From contig NC_068576.1 of assembly GCF_025698545.1 (NCBI RefSeq), positions 48,353,890-48,417,889 of the forward strand: 64,000 nt of DNA, written 5' to 3'. This DNA comes from Gossypium raimondii. Its lineage: Eukaryota; Streptophyta; Magnoliopsida; Malvales; Malvaceae. Below the pieces are notes generated by a model that saw nothing but the letters and a program-made list of their open reading frames with translations, ran no database searches and was not told where the DNA came from. A program made the translations under genes and the position numbers. Positions 47,746-59,837 of the stretch are shown here, piece after piece. Numbering within the stretch: position 1 is the stretch's first letter; each line of letters begins with the position of its first letter.

Positions 47746-49022
47746 TTAGGGGAACTGTGAGCCGGTGAAGGTTTGGCCAAAGGACCAATTAGGAGGGACG
47801 ACATTGTTAGAGACAAGAGTTCGACCGTCACTGGTGGTGACCTTAAAGGACAGACTTTGTCCATTAAGGTAAGTGTTGCTCTGCCAGTTTTGGCCCCAGT
47901 TCCTCGACAGGGGTTGCCAACCGGTTCTTGAGCCTTTTATGGAAACCGATACAACATCGCCGGCACCTCCTACGTTGGTGATTAGGACTAGGTTGAAGTA
48001 TGAATGTCCATTGATTGTGAATCTTATGCCCCCTCTCTTCCTGCACGCTACCCTACAAAAACTCCACACAGTACCAAACTCTTATATAAAAAACCAAAGA
48101 TGAAAGTTAATCTATCTCCTCTCTCCTCATTATTATTATACAAGTTAATCCAATTCAGGTAAAAAGGACAAAAATATAATGAAAAAACTCATTTATTATA
48201 TTATTCCAAAATTCATAATTTTTTTCGGTTCTTTGTCTTTTAAGAGTTCTAGTCGATTTCTTAGTTTTTCAGTCGACCAATCAATTGAAGTTTTATCTTT
48301 TTTGAAATAAATAAATTATCATTATTATTATTGTGATTGGGAACGTCAGTAAAGGGTGATAATACCTTCTATAAGCAACAGGAACAATCCCGGCTTTGTA
48401 ATGGGCGATTCGTTGGAAAACAGGTTGAGAGAGATCAAAATGATGCAGAGGAGGGTTGCACCAGCCGCCAGCATTGTTTGGGAGTGCACTATTTGGTGGG
48501 CAGAAGTTGGTGGCAGTGACCACAATCGAGCCAGGCAGGCACCACCGTGGGTCATTCACGCACTTTATCTCGAAACAAGCTCCACAACTCATGCCATTAT
48601 TGAACAGCGCAGTGCTTAAAGCCGCTGTATTAGTCCCATACCCTTGGGTGTATAGGTTCCCATATCCACACGCCCCGCCTTCAAAATTATCAAAACAATT
48701 GCTTTACACTTCAAAATTTACCCCCCAAAAAAAAAAAAAAGAAAAACATCATTGACGAAGTTTGATTAGTGTGATACATCCGACATCCTTACTTTAATGT
48801 GGAGAACTAAACCAAAATAAAATTTTATCATATGATAAAATCAACATCAAAATTTCACGTTTATAATTAAGAAAAAAATCATATCTGAAACGTACCCATT
48901 GTGCCAGAGGCATCACCACCGCCGTAAAATGTGGCATGAGCATCAACCCATCCCCCACCATATCCATAAGCATAGGAGAAAAAATGAAGAAAAACCATGA
49001 AAAGTAGAGGAAAAAGTGCCAT
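47746..49022 (-). CDS. Alpha-expansin
   Basis: Three exons on the minus strand (49022-48896, 48678-48366, 48052-47746) join in phase to 248 residues; both introns are GT...AG. Residues 1-20 are a signal peptide ([20 protein letters not shown]). The mature start [14 protein letters not shown], the Cys-rich double-psi barrel domain with [18 protein letters not shown] and HFD (122-124), and the C-terminal grass-pollen-allergen-like domain with WGQNWQ and SNNVVPPNW follow in the usual order. Length and [13 protein letters not shown] place it with alpha-expansins (EXPA), not beta. These secreted proteins loosen cell walls at acid pH without hydrolysis. The member could not be named. VACRKRGG replaces the common VPCRKRGG. 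The gene looks intact. Confidence 0.93.
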
Positions 49023-49167
49023 TTTCGTGGTGAATTTAAGAAATGAAACTTGAAAGATTGGGTATCCTTTAGGCTTTAGGTAGCTTAGGGAGGAAGAAAG
49101 GAAGCAGTGGTATAAATTAAAGACAAGTGTTGTTTTGAGTAGTGAGGGAAGAAGGAGGAGGTGGGGG

Positions 49168-49177
49168 GATATATAGA
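49168..49177 (-). promoter_or_regulatory. Possible TATA box of the expansin gene
   Basis: On the minus strand CTATATATCC lies about 150 bases before the ATG. The call is by sequence and position only. Confidence 0.35.
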
Positions 49178-49199
49178 AAGGCGACGAGGGGGAACGTCA

Positions 49200-50095
49200 C
49201 ACCATCTTGGCTAATGAGGTGTGGGGGGTGCAAGCGGTTTCTTCCACCCTGTGGACCCGAACTCAGCTTTCCATTCAAACCACGTACTTTTCTCTTTTAT
49301 TACTCTCGACGGTTGATGCATTCGATTTGGGGGAGATGGAGTTCATTATTATAAGGTTTTATATTTGATGTTGTCATAACACCAAAGTTGTTATTCGGGA
49401 TGTTTGACTGTGTAATATAAGGTTTTATATTTGATGTTCTCTTTAATACTTTTTGAATGATTCGATTTTATCATATTGATATACGGTGAAAAGTTAAAGA
49501 TAATACATTTAAAACATAAAAATTAGTCACATCATCCCTTGCTTTTAATTGAAGTAGAGCCAATCTCATACGTAAAAAGACACATTTAGTAAGTAAAGAT
49601 TGCTTAGTGGGAATGACGACAAGTTATGTTATTAATTTAAAATTATTTATTATCTTCGTTGCATTATTATTTAAATTCAATTTAAATAAATTTATTTATG
49701 GATTTTACAATAAAGGAAGTTATAAATATTAAAAAGGAAAAGGAATAAAGGCTAAAATCGGTAGATGATAAAAGAGAAAGGATTGCTGTGTAGATAAGAA
49801 GGGGCATTGCACTTGGAATCCCACCCAATTTAAGAAAGAGAGTAGTGGAATGATGTTATCAGTCTTTAATAAAGTTTAGTAGACAGAAACCGTCGATATG
49901 AATCCGTCTCTAGTTACGTACATAACCATTCAATGTCATTTTACCCACATATATATAAATCATTTTAATATACAATAAAATTATTTTTTTTAAAAATACA
50001 TAAAATAGAACAATTTTAGCTTTTGACGACATGCTTTAATTCTGGCTTTGAAGAAAACTGATAAGGTCAAGTTTTAATTGAATGCCAACAAAATC
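49200..50095. other. Expansin upstream region, AT-rich
   Basis: No gene is visible. TAAGGTTTTATATTTGATGTT is present near 49352 and again near 49419, a short direct duplication. Confidence 0.4.
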
Positions 50096-50099
50096 TGTA

Positions 50100-51130
50100 A
50101 AGGATGAAGCTGACAGGCAGGGGAAAGGGTGAGGCTGCACATGGGTGGTGCTGGTATCGGGGAAACTAAAAGGTGGTTACATCGGGAGGACCAAAATAAC
50201 CTCTTTCTCATTTATTATTTTATAGTCTTCAAATGCTAACTTACTTCTCAGCTTTCGGGAATTCTTTTTTAAATAACTTAATTTAATTCATTAATTACCA
50301 AAATATTTAATTTTACAGTGATAGTAAGTGTAACCTGACATACCGGCGACACCATCCCTCAATGAAGATCCAATTATCGTCTTTTTAAATATAAATATAT
50401 TTTTAGTGTTGTTATTGTATTAGACGATACTAGTATGTATTTTTTAAAATACTTGTTAAATATACAGGTATTCAGGGAGGAAAACAATTTAATGGGTGTT
50501 GCTGGTGTGTCAGGCGGCACCAAGGAAATTTTTGAAACAAAAATTGGTTTTGTCAAACAGTAAAAAAATTCAATTTTTTTTGGTGTTGGCGATGTGTCAA
50601 ACGGCACTGATGGTCCCGTGAAGCTGTTAGGCAACACCAAAAGCCTATATATACATCATCTTTGGTGCAAAATATGTATATGTTGAAGTAAATGATTTTT
50701 TTCTTAAATTCTATTGAAGTGAAAAAGAAAAAAGAGAAACTTTTGTGATTAATAGTAGGGGATAGAACAAAAAAATATATATCAATGTTCAGAACAAGGG
50801 GTGATGAATTTTTTCTTTGTGTTTGTGTTTTAGGGAGAAATTGTGATAGTTTTAAGATATATTTAATTTTACGGTAATCTGGTGGCGCTTAAACACGAAT
50901 AGATTTCATATGCCGTTTGGGGAGTGCATCATCACCTTAGAAAGTGGTTATGTCGCATTACAACTCGGGTTCCCAGTTGACAGTTATGTGGTCACTGATT
51001 TAAATAAAAATAGGGCTCCCAATTGAAAGTGGTTATGCGGTGACAAGTTCAAATTGATTATGTTGTTAAGGGAACCCAGTTTAATGGCACCAAAATAGGA
51101 TGCTTTATTAACTACATAATAAGTTTGAAA
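50100..51130. repeat. Unclassified repeat with GTGTCA...GGCACC words
   Basis: GGTGTTGCTGGTGTGTCAGG followed by CGGCACC near 50495-50520 recurs in altered form at 50580-50610 (GGTGTTGGCGATGTGTCAAA, then CGGCAC). Related words lie near 50335-50355 and 50880. It looks like part of a transposon. No ends or proteins were found. Confidence 0.45.
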
Positions 51131-51867
51131 TTATAATCATAGAGAAAATTTAAACTTTGTTTGTTCTCGAGTCAACTCTAAAGCTTAAGTAAACTCATAT
51201 AAGACTCAGGAAAAGTTTTAAATGATATTACATGATGGAAATGATAAAAGTTAATGAATGGTTTGATCCGAATTAGTGGTGTAATATGATGTGATGAAAT
51301 GCAATATAATTGAATAAATATTTATAATATTTATAGATGATGATGGATAAAAATTAAATTGTGTATGAATGGTCATGGTAAGTTAGTATGTATATATATT
51401 GAATGTTGGAACTTATATGAATATAAGCATGTTATATTGTATTGGTTAGTGTTAGAATATAAAATTTGATAATGATATTTAACATGAGTTGCAATTGCGA
51501 GAGATTATGCATAGCGGGTTATGATCCGGAAGGTTGGGATGAATTAATCGACTTGATTTGGAATATAGTATGCTAACATGTTATACTCTTGAACTAGTTT
51601 ACGGAACTTATTTAAATGAACTTAAGTGGAATAAATGATGTACTTAGTAGTATGTTTTGCATAGGTGTAATTATTGAGTGTTTTTATTAACTTATTTGTG
51701 TTGATATTGAATTTGTAGAAATACCACTAAGTTGATAATTCAGCATACGGTTTGTTTTGCATTATAGAACGCCTGGATGAGAGGCGACCTTGCAATCCTA
51801 TTTGTTTAATTTCACGCCATTGATCCACTACCAACGTTGGTACATGGAGAACGAGTTGCATTATTTA
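51131..51867 (+). mobile_element. LTR fragment related to E6
   Basis: At 51720-51768 the sequence GTAGAAATACCACTAAG... runs to TTGCATTATAG|AACGCC. It matches in layout the acceptor region of E6 (ATACCACTGAA... to ATGCGCAG) and of the element at the window's end. No array or termini remain. Confidence 0.5.
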
Positions 51868-52016
51868 TTTAAGGTTTAGGATTCAAGTTTAGGGTTTAGG
51901 ACTCTAGTTTGGGGTTTAAGGTTTAAGTTTAAGATTTGAGCTTGATGTTTAGTGTTAGGTTTAGGGTTTGGGGTTAGATTTCAATATTTGAGGTTCTGGG
52001 TTTGGGGTTTAGGGTA
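51868..52016 (+). repeat. Degenerate telomere-like TTTAGGG repeats
   Basis: A run of about 150 bp holds many TTTAGG(G/A) and close variants (TTTAGGGTTTAGGAC, TTTAGGGTTTGGGG, GGGGTTTAGGG). TTTAGGG is the plant telomere repeat. The units are diverged and often an AAG or GAT replaces part, so this is an interstitial, old tract. Confidence 0.75.
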
Positions 52017-52854
52017 AAAGATTACCAATATTATGTATCAATGACTTGAGAAAATTAGTGAAATATTGTTAAATAATTGAAAAAGGACTATAGATGATGT
52101 GGTGGGAAGAGGTCAAAAAATAATTTCTCCTGTTTCAAATGCCTTTATTTGATAAGATAAGGATAAACTTAGCAACTTAGATATTTCTACTTCTTCAAGT
52201 AATAAAAGATGATGCTGATGAGTTTAAAGTGTTAGCTTGAAATGTATCAATATCTGGTTTATCAAGCTACAGTCATAGCCCATAGATGTCAAACATACCA
52301 ACCAATGAACTTTGTTCTAACATGCTATGAAATATTAGAGTAGACAAAGTCTCCAACAATTATTCTTAGTATTGTTTCAAGTAGGATAAATTGTTTGGTA
52401 TTTAGAATAATATACAGTTAATTAGAGTAAATTGATTCGTAATTGTTTGTTTATTCTAATAATTAGAACAAGTTAGCATATTAAAGTGATCCTTATGAGA
52501 ATGAATGATCAAATTTAAGTGAACTGTTGAAAAATATGAAATGACTCAAATGAGTCTGAGGAAGTGCTCACTTCTTAAAACATTATGACAAACTGGCCTG
52601 TCTCCATATTTATGTGATCGACAATTTGCTGAACTGGATTTTTTGGGTCGTGGTGACATTGTGTATTGTATCTAATCATTAATAAATATCATATCATTTG
52701 AAAACATGTTTAAAGGATCGAATCATGTCTATTTAATTCCGGAGGAAGTTAAATCAATTGAAACGAATGCTAACCATCCTTGTTTACTTTATTTATTACA
52801 TTTATTTTTACGTGAATGATTTTATTATATCTTTGTTCATAACATGGTGGTCAT
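52017..52854. other. Intergenic, nothing recognised
   Basis: AT-rich sequence without a credible gene. Some phrases (AAGGACTATAGATGATGTGG, TGGTTTATCAAGCTACAG) could be retrotransposon remains, but no protein is readable. Confidence 0.4.
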
Positions 52855-53440
52855 ATTAGGTGGACAGGCTGAAATGGGAGGGTTTGAGAAAAAAATATAG
52901 ATTTGAAAAATGGGTTTAAGGAAAAAAATAAGACTCGTTTAGAAAATGGGCTGAGTTGGGCCTTGGGTAAGATATTTTGGTCAGGGCTCGACCCAACCTA
53001 AATTTTTAATTAAAAAATCCTTGTTGTTTTCCCACTTTTTGTCACTATTTTGCTACCATTTTACTATTATGTTGCTACTATTTTGTTGTTAATTTTTGGA
53101 TATTGTATAACACTTGTTTTATTGTTAATTTTGTTACTTTAGAGGCTTTTACTACTTAAAGACTTTTTTTTTAATTTATTTTAAATTTGTTGGGAAACAT
53201 GTATTCTAATATTTTTAGTGTTTTTGGTATATTATATTTTTTAAAATTTTTAAATAAAAAATTAAATTAAAAAATTAATACATGTATGGCCAGACCCGAA
53301 TTTTAGCATTTTTATTTAGATTGGGTTTGAAAAAAACTAGACCCATTTTTTTGGGTCGAGCCAGACCTAAACTTAATAATCAAGCCTAAATTTTGTTAAG
53401 ACTTAATCTGACCCAGCCTATAGACAACTCTAAAACTAAA
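52855..53440. repeat. Probable non-autonomous transposon, GGGCC/GACCC-rich
   Basis: GTTGGGCCTTGGGTAAGAT and GGGCTCGACCCAACC at 52950-53000 are mirrored by CCCATTTTTTTGGGTCGAGCC near 53340 and CTGACCCAGCC at 53410. This gives an overall inverted arrangement around an AT-rich core with TTTTGTTGTTAATTTTT words. The composition is shared with 255-450. Termini were not resolved. Confidence 0.5.
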
Positions 53441-54937
53441 TTTGACATTATTTTGAATGATTTTCATTAGTGTGGTTAACAATTTTACTGACTTACATTA
53501 TTTTAAAAATACAAAGAGTTAACTAATATAAATTTTAAGTAAAAGAAAAAGTTATTGCTCACAGGGACCGACTAAATCTGTTGAATCACTTGATATATCA
53601 AATTCAACAATCAAGAGTTAATTTTATTAGAAACTATGATATATCACTCGATGTATCGGCATTTAATTTTATTGTTATTGTTATTTTTATATTAATAACA
53701 AATAAATGCGCTATTTATTTAAATCCATATTTAATCTAAAACTTATGTGCTTGAAAGTTATAAATTGATTAAAATAAATGTGATATTTTTCTATTTTGTT
53801 GATATCAATCTGTCCAAATCGTTAAGTAGACATCAAACAATAACCATTGTATTTTAACTTTCTACAACAATAATTCTATCTTATTACTACTATTATTTAA
53901 ATTCAAAAAAAAAAATTAGTGTTCCATTCTACTCAGAGGTTGAATACATAGAATGCATTATCATATTCCACTCTTCGTTCTAGCCTTTATTCATTTATCG
54001 CAAGTAATTAAGCATTTATTTCTTTTAATGGAAGCCAGACGTGAATGAGGAAAATTGATTAAACAACATCCTTAATTTTTGTTTGATAGCTTAAATAACT
54101 AAAACAATATAAAACCATTATATTCATGAAAATATATAATATAACATAAAGTATTAGCACATTTATGGTAAATAAACACTAAATCCATAACTTACAAGCA
54201 CTAATAACAAAATTTGACCCAAATCACTATCATTTCCCCCATTTTCGTTTGATATAAAGAAAACATGATGAACCAAAAGTCTTTTGTCCCATTCATCTTT
54301 TACTGGTTTTACTTTTATCACCACAGAGTGAAGTGAGGCTTCAGCAAACTTTTATCACTAATTTAGACCCAGCAATTCATCTATTTTATTCTATCATAAG
54401 TGTATTTGAAAAGATTCATGTTTTACTTTAATATTTTTTATTATATAGAGCTTTTATTAACAAAAATAAAAACAGAGAATTACGGGAGTTAAGTGAGATT
54501 GTATGAGTCTCTCTTACTTTAACCAGTAGTTGAGAGTTTGATCCTCATTTTAGGTATGAAATAACTTTAAAACTCGTGGTCAAGGTCACTGAGCTCGCTC
54601 CAATAAATACAAAATTTGAACCCATGTCATTTAAATATTAGATGAAAACTCATGTCAATAAAATAAAATGACTTTACTATTAAATAATAATTTAAATGAA
54701 TCAAAATTATATAGAAAAAGAAACCATATTTATGGTCTGAATTCGGATTAGACCTGATCACAAATCAGCAACCAGTGTAACATGAATAAGACAGTGCCGT
54801 GAGTAAGAAGCCAAAACATAACATCCATTGCTTCTTCCTATTAGTTGTTATCATGATATCTTAAGGATTATGTTTGAAAGATGACATTAAAGATTTCGCT
54901 TTCAAAAGGACCTACACAATCAGGCCCCAACCTTTCC
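53441..54937. other. Intergenic; SINE-like trace near 54480-54620
   Basis: GGGAGTTAAGTGAGATTGTA, then AACCAGTAGTTGAGAGTTTGATCCTC at 54519-54544, resembles a SINE tRNA-like region with a B box. A reverse B-box-like TTTGAACCCATG follows near 54618. Otherwise it is AT-rich with no gene seen. Confidence 0.35.
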
Positions 54938-55213
54938 TCATTTTGTAATATTACACAATATGTCCCATGGGATGGGGCCTATACCTATCAAAAGCCCCCA
55001 TCTTGTAACTGGAATCGACCAGGTGAACACCTTTAGATGGGCCCATGGAAAGGTGGGGGGTTCAAATATCTGCAGCTCCTTTTGATTTTGGTGGTGAAAT
55101 AATGTGAATCTGTTCCTGTCCCCGACATGATGGTGATGGAATAAATGTCTTTTTGCTTTACCATTTCCAAATTGCAGCCGTAAACTGAAATGAAAGAAAC
55201 CTTGCATTAACAT
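54938..55213 (-). other. Open frame in a GC-richer patch, unrecognised
   Basis: A 91-codon frame (His-rich LFHHHHVGD, later PPTFPWAHLKVF) lies in a patch with higher GC than its flanks, containing GGGATGGGGCCTATACC and GGCCCATGGAAAGGTGG. No family is recognised. It could be a conserved non-coding patch, a small exon, or chance. Confidence 0.2.
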
Positions 55214-56220
55214 GAACCATCAACTTTTTTTTTATATGCATTTGACAAGAGTTTTAGGACTTACTCTTCTCCTTGGTTTGCTTGTTTTTACAAAAATATT
55301 AGATAGGGATACGATCAGGGGCAAAACCAAAACAATTTTTTAGGGTCCGAATGAAATTTTAATTTTTTATAGTCTATATTTTTATAATTTTTAAAAGATT
55401 AAATTGAATTTTTATAATATTAGGGTAGCTAAAGTAAAATTTTACCTTTATTAATTTAAACTTTTAAAAAATTTTAGAAAATCTAAATGATAATTTTTCA
55501 TTTTAGGGGGCCAAGGCCAAGGCCATGCCAACCCTTTAGAATTGCCTTTGGATGCGATTTAGGGTTTAATTGTTCATCCATCAAATTGAATTCATAGATT
55601 ATATCAAGATCTTATATATTTGATTAAGTTGAGCTTGATATATAAACCTCAAAATTAGTTCACCAAAATTCATACATAAAACTTGGTTACCCTACTCATA
55701 ATTTTCTAAAACACTTCTTTTAACCATTGATAATTTATAATTTTCCTCTTGTCAAGTTCTTAAAGTTCAACTACTCAACATCTCTTTAATATTTAACTAT
55801 TATATGGTTTAAATCATATATAGAATAATATGTACAAATAGAAGTAAAATATTACATAAAGATATTCTTAAAGTATCTGTTCTTTTCATAAAAGAAATAT
55901 TAATTATATAAAATTATTTTTTGAGTTCAAAAATTTTGTCTAGGCTCAAAGAGGTATAAGGTACACAAATAAAGATGGATTAAATTGGTTTCGATAAAGT
56001 TATGAACAGGTAAGCAAGTGAGGTCACATCATAGAATTGGAATAGGCCAAATTTAGAAGATGATTCAGCATATGCACAAGGATACAAAAGATTGAGTTTG
56101 GTTTAACTCAATGCGTCATTATATTAGATTTGTTGGTCAGTGCTCCATCATCCACTTGGCATTTCTTCAAATTCCTTTTATCTCAACCTCTACCATGCAT
56201 ATTATGATCCAAACTGAGAT
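55214..56220. other. Intergenic; transposon-like piece at 55310-55560
   Basis: GGATACGATCAGGGGCAAAACC at one end and GGCCATGCCAACCC...GGATGCGATTTAGGG at the other enclose AT-rich sequence. This resembles a common dispersed plant repeat but lacks defined ends. No gene is visible. Confidence 0.35.
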
Positions 56221-56229
56221 TATCATAAA

Positions 56230-56866
56230 TTATTCTAGATACAAAATAGAACCATAGATATCTACTTCAACACTGGAATAAGATGTGTTAGAATTTTGTT
56301 GTTGTTGTTGAAAACTGCTCTCTAATTCAGTAATCATATTTGCACGTTGATTTCCCTCGTGATAGATATGTAGAAGCGAGGCTTTCTCAAATTTAGATAT
56401 AGGCAACCTACAATCGTTTACATGTGCAACAAGAAATTTATTGTTAGTCCAATCATTTTTAATAAATTTAATCATTGTTTCACTGTCAAGCTCAATCTCT
56501 AAATTAGAAATATTCAGTTGTAGTGCTAAGGAAAGTCCATCTTTGGGTGCCCACAACTTAGTCTCAACACTGGTAGCCGATGGAATGTGCCTATACGACA
56601 CTTAATTTCCTTTCTCATTTCTGATGATGGCATCACCTCCACCTTTTTTGAGGTTTCCCATTGATGATTCACCGGTGTTGAGTTTGAATAAGCTCACTAC
56701 TGGTGCACACCACTTGACTTGGACCATCTTAGGCAAAGATTTAGATAGCAACCTACCAAACAAAGCAAAAAATTCTCTTGTTTTGCTCATAACTTTATTA
56801 ATTATGTTAAACTTCCTTTGGTTACTCCTAAATACTATAGAATTTCTCGACAATCATATTTCCTAA
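56230..56866 (-). pseudogene. RNase H domain relic, non-LTR retrotransposon type
   Basis: Two frames on the minus strand are contiguous in phase and separated by one TAA (56602-56604). They contain KWCAPVVSLFKLNT, GGGDAIIRNEKG, then ETKLWAPKDGLSLALQ, IELDSETMIKFI and EGNQRANM. This is the order of the plant RVT_3/RNase H domain that ends many LINE polyproteins. The first catalytic Asp expected after LNT is replaced (LNTGES), and the last motif has Asn for the usual Asp (RANM), so activity is lost even without the stop. No reverse transcriptase is present upstream. Confidence 0.75.
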
Positions 56867-57049
56867 ATAAAGAAGCAAAAAAATAAGATACTTTTGTATT
56901 CTATAGACTATGGTTAACTTGTAATAGTTTTCAAATGCAAGAAATAAAGTATGAGCAAAAGTGATAGTAGAAGTGGGCACTTATGATGACATTATGATAA
57001 TAAAAAAAAAACATAAGACAACAAATTTTTTTACACAATTTGATTTTCC

Positions 57050-59690
57050 TACATTTGTGGAGCATAGCTTAGTGAGATGAATTCATTATCCTTGAACTTA
57101 ATACAACAAGTAATCCTAGTTCTAGCACATCTTAGTGAAGAATCTTCACTTTTGTACTTTAGCGACTAGACCTCTCACCACTAAATTTCCCCTTGAGATC
57201 TTACTTTGTAAAACCAATAACAAAAGGTTTTACAATCTTAAATGCACCCTTACAATAGCGTTCCTCAATGAATTGATAAGTGCTCTAAAAACTACTTAGT
57301 ACATAAACCTATTTAGGTTTAGGGATGATTTAATAAAAATTAATTGTTAATATTACATAGATTAACTCTAATAGCCTTCCTTCCATGATTGGTCTATTGG
57401 TGAGTTTTAATTTCCGGTACACCTTCACGTTATTAGGCCTATAAACTGTTGAAAAAAATATGGTTTGAAAACGGTTGTCTTGCATAACAGAAAATCAAAA
57501 TTTTGAAAATCAACCCGGTTTGTGATATTTATAGCAATAAACCCTAGATCGAAATCGTACCTACGTTTTCGGATAGAAGGATCCTTGTCATTCCCGGCTT
57601 TCAACCAAATGATTTACTCCACTATTCTCGTAACATGAATTGCCTCGAGTGTGGGCTCGATCAAATCAAATCAAACACAAAAACTAGAAATAGTTTTCTT
57701 TTCTTTTAGTGTGAAAAAGAAAGTTCTCTTCTCAAAATAGAAACCTACAGAATCATTATTCAGGAAAAATATATTTAATAGTTGAGAAGAAATTCTCTCT
57801 ATTTTTCTACAGAGTAATAATATCTTAAAGTTGTGTCTAAATAGCCTTATTGGTGCCATCTATTTATATGAAGAGAAAGTAAAACTCTTGTTGAATTGTA
57901 AAGTTTATTTTCACTAGAGAAACAACTTCCTACATAAAGTAGGAGTAGGGTGAACGACATCCCTTAGTATTCCTACTAGGGTTGCCGTCTCTCCATATTC
58001 CATGTGGGGATATTGGAACTCTCTCACGCTGGGTCAAATTTTGAATACTTCTTAAACTTTTCCACCCAACACTTTGTAACTTGATTCAACCAGATTCTGT
58101 TTTTCTATTTCCCAATAAACTTCAATAATTATATTCAATTAAATAATTTTCTCATCCCAATTTTACCCCACTAAAATTATGATGATTTTACCCCTGGTAA
58201 AATTTCTGAGAAAATATATTTAATATTTTCCTATTCAACTTGTTCACTATAATCAAATGATTTGTTTTCATTTTCAAACATTAAAATAACTCAAAACATA
58301 AACTTAGTATTCGATCATTTTGAGTAATCTATGTTCATTTGTAAATGAATCATTTCTCATTTTCATTTCCATTTCCATTTTGAGAAAACCATATTCATTT
58401 CCAATTGATTCTATTTCTCCATTTCAAAGAAATCCATAATCATTTCTGAATGTTTTTCATTTCTCTATTTTACCATTTATATTCATTTGATTAATCATGC
58501 AATTCATTTTTGGTTTCAATGAGCTAGCGAAGGGACCAATTGAATATATATAATTGAGGCTCAAATTGTTTATAGTTAAGTTCTAGCTTTTCACCTATTA
58601 ATTATAAACTCATTTAGTCGTGAAGTCATTCCATTATAGTATCGTGACTGAGCTCTCCCCAATGACATACCATTACGAAAGGAACTTGATTAATGCTCGT
58701 CCAGTGACCTTGTCATAAGTGTGTTATCCTCATAGGATATCCTTAATCTCTTTGGGATAATATTCATTCTCCCAATATGATATTATTTTATCTCATAGTA
58801 ATCGTTATATCTTCCTTCATGAAAAGTCAATTACTATTAAATAGCGATCAAGTCATCCATCACAAAGACGAATGACCTATGACCACGTTTACTTTTTATC
58901 AACCATGTAATGCCAATAAGAGGATATCATTTACCCATGTTTCGAGCTATGAATTTCACTGTTGTGAATGACACTATATACTGTTGAAGTCATACACCAA
59001 ACACACCAACTTTCAGTTCCTTATCTATTTGAACTCAGGCTTTTAGTTGCATCAAAGTGTACGAGTCACGCATGCATATTTCGTCATCCACTCAAGATTT
59101 AGGTATGTCACACTATGAATGTCACAAGTGAATAAATCCATAAACGGATTCAGGATCTATTCTACTTGGGTCTTGTCCGATGTATTGTCATTCTGGTCAG
59201 TCACATTTATGTCTTTATCCTCTAGGAGTCATCCGCTCTGATGCACAAGACAAAACATCTCCCCGATTAGTCTTTTAATCAGTTTGCTCATTCCCAATTA
59301 GACTAAGAACATGTTTAGGTTCACCTACTAATATAAGTTATCTTTCTGTATTACGATCCGACCACGTAATACTACGTAGTATTAGTTAAACATTAAACAA
59401 CCAATGAGAAACAATTGCTTCCATTTTGATTTACGTGCAAAAAACATGTGAAGACAATATACAAAGTATTAATGTAATTCACGAATAATTTTATTAACCA
59501 ATCTTTTTGAAAAATTACAAGTGTACTTAAACGAAAATACTACATAATTTCCATTTGATGTGAGTTGTGACACTGATAACAAATTCTTCTTCATGTCGGG
59601 CACATGATACACGTTTTATAATTTCACCTTGTGTGGACTGTAACGAGGGATGTGTTGCCTCTGATGCCCTAAGTGTAGTATATTTGTTTT
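57050..59690 (-). mobile_element. Probable Copia-type LTR and flank, reverse
   Basis: A long stretch without open frames has the style of a Copia LTR: TGTTGAAAAAAATATGG near 57448, and TAGGGCATCAGAGG-like sequence near 59660 read in reverse. No TSD or Pol domain was found, so class and borders are uncertain. The end near 59394-59834 forms an inverted duplication, described separately. Confidence 0.35.
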
Positions 59691-59834
59691 GTATACTTAT
59701 ATTTTTCAAACAAATTGGTTTAATAAAAATATTCATTAATTACATTAATACCATTTTTATATTGTCCTCGATGTTTTTACACGCAAAGCAAAATGGAAAC
59801 AAATATTGGCTCATTGGTTGTCTAATGCTTAACT
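59394..59834. repeat. Inverted duplication, arms of about 135 bp
   Basis: The left arm (59394-59530) has AACAACCAATGAGAAACAAT, TTCCATTTTGATTTACGTG, and TATTAATGTAATTCACGAAT. The right arm (about 59690-59834) carries the diverged complement of each in the opposite order (ATTCATTAATTACATTAATA, AGCAAAATGGAAACAAAT, CATTGGTTGTCTAATG). Two LTR ends placed head to head would give this pattern. Confidence 0.7.
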
Positions 59835-59837
59835 AAT

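Noticed and set aside
48293..48755. Overlapping plus-strand frames around 48337-48755
   Set aside because: Shadows of expansin exon 2 on the opposite strand.
51868..52016. A true chromosome end
   Set aside because: The TTTAGGG units are degenerate, short and flanked by other sequence on both sides.
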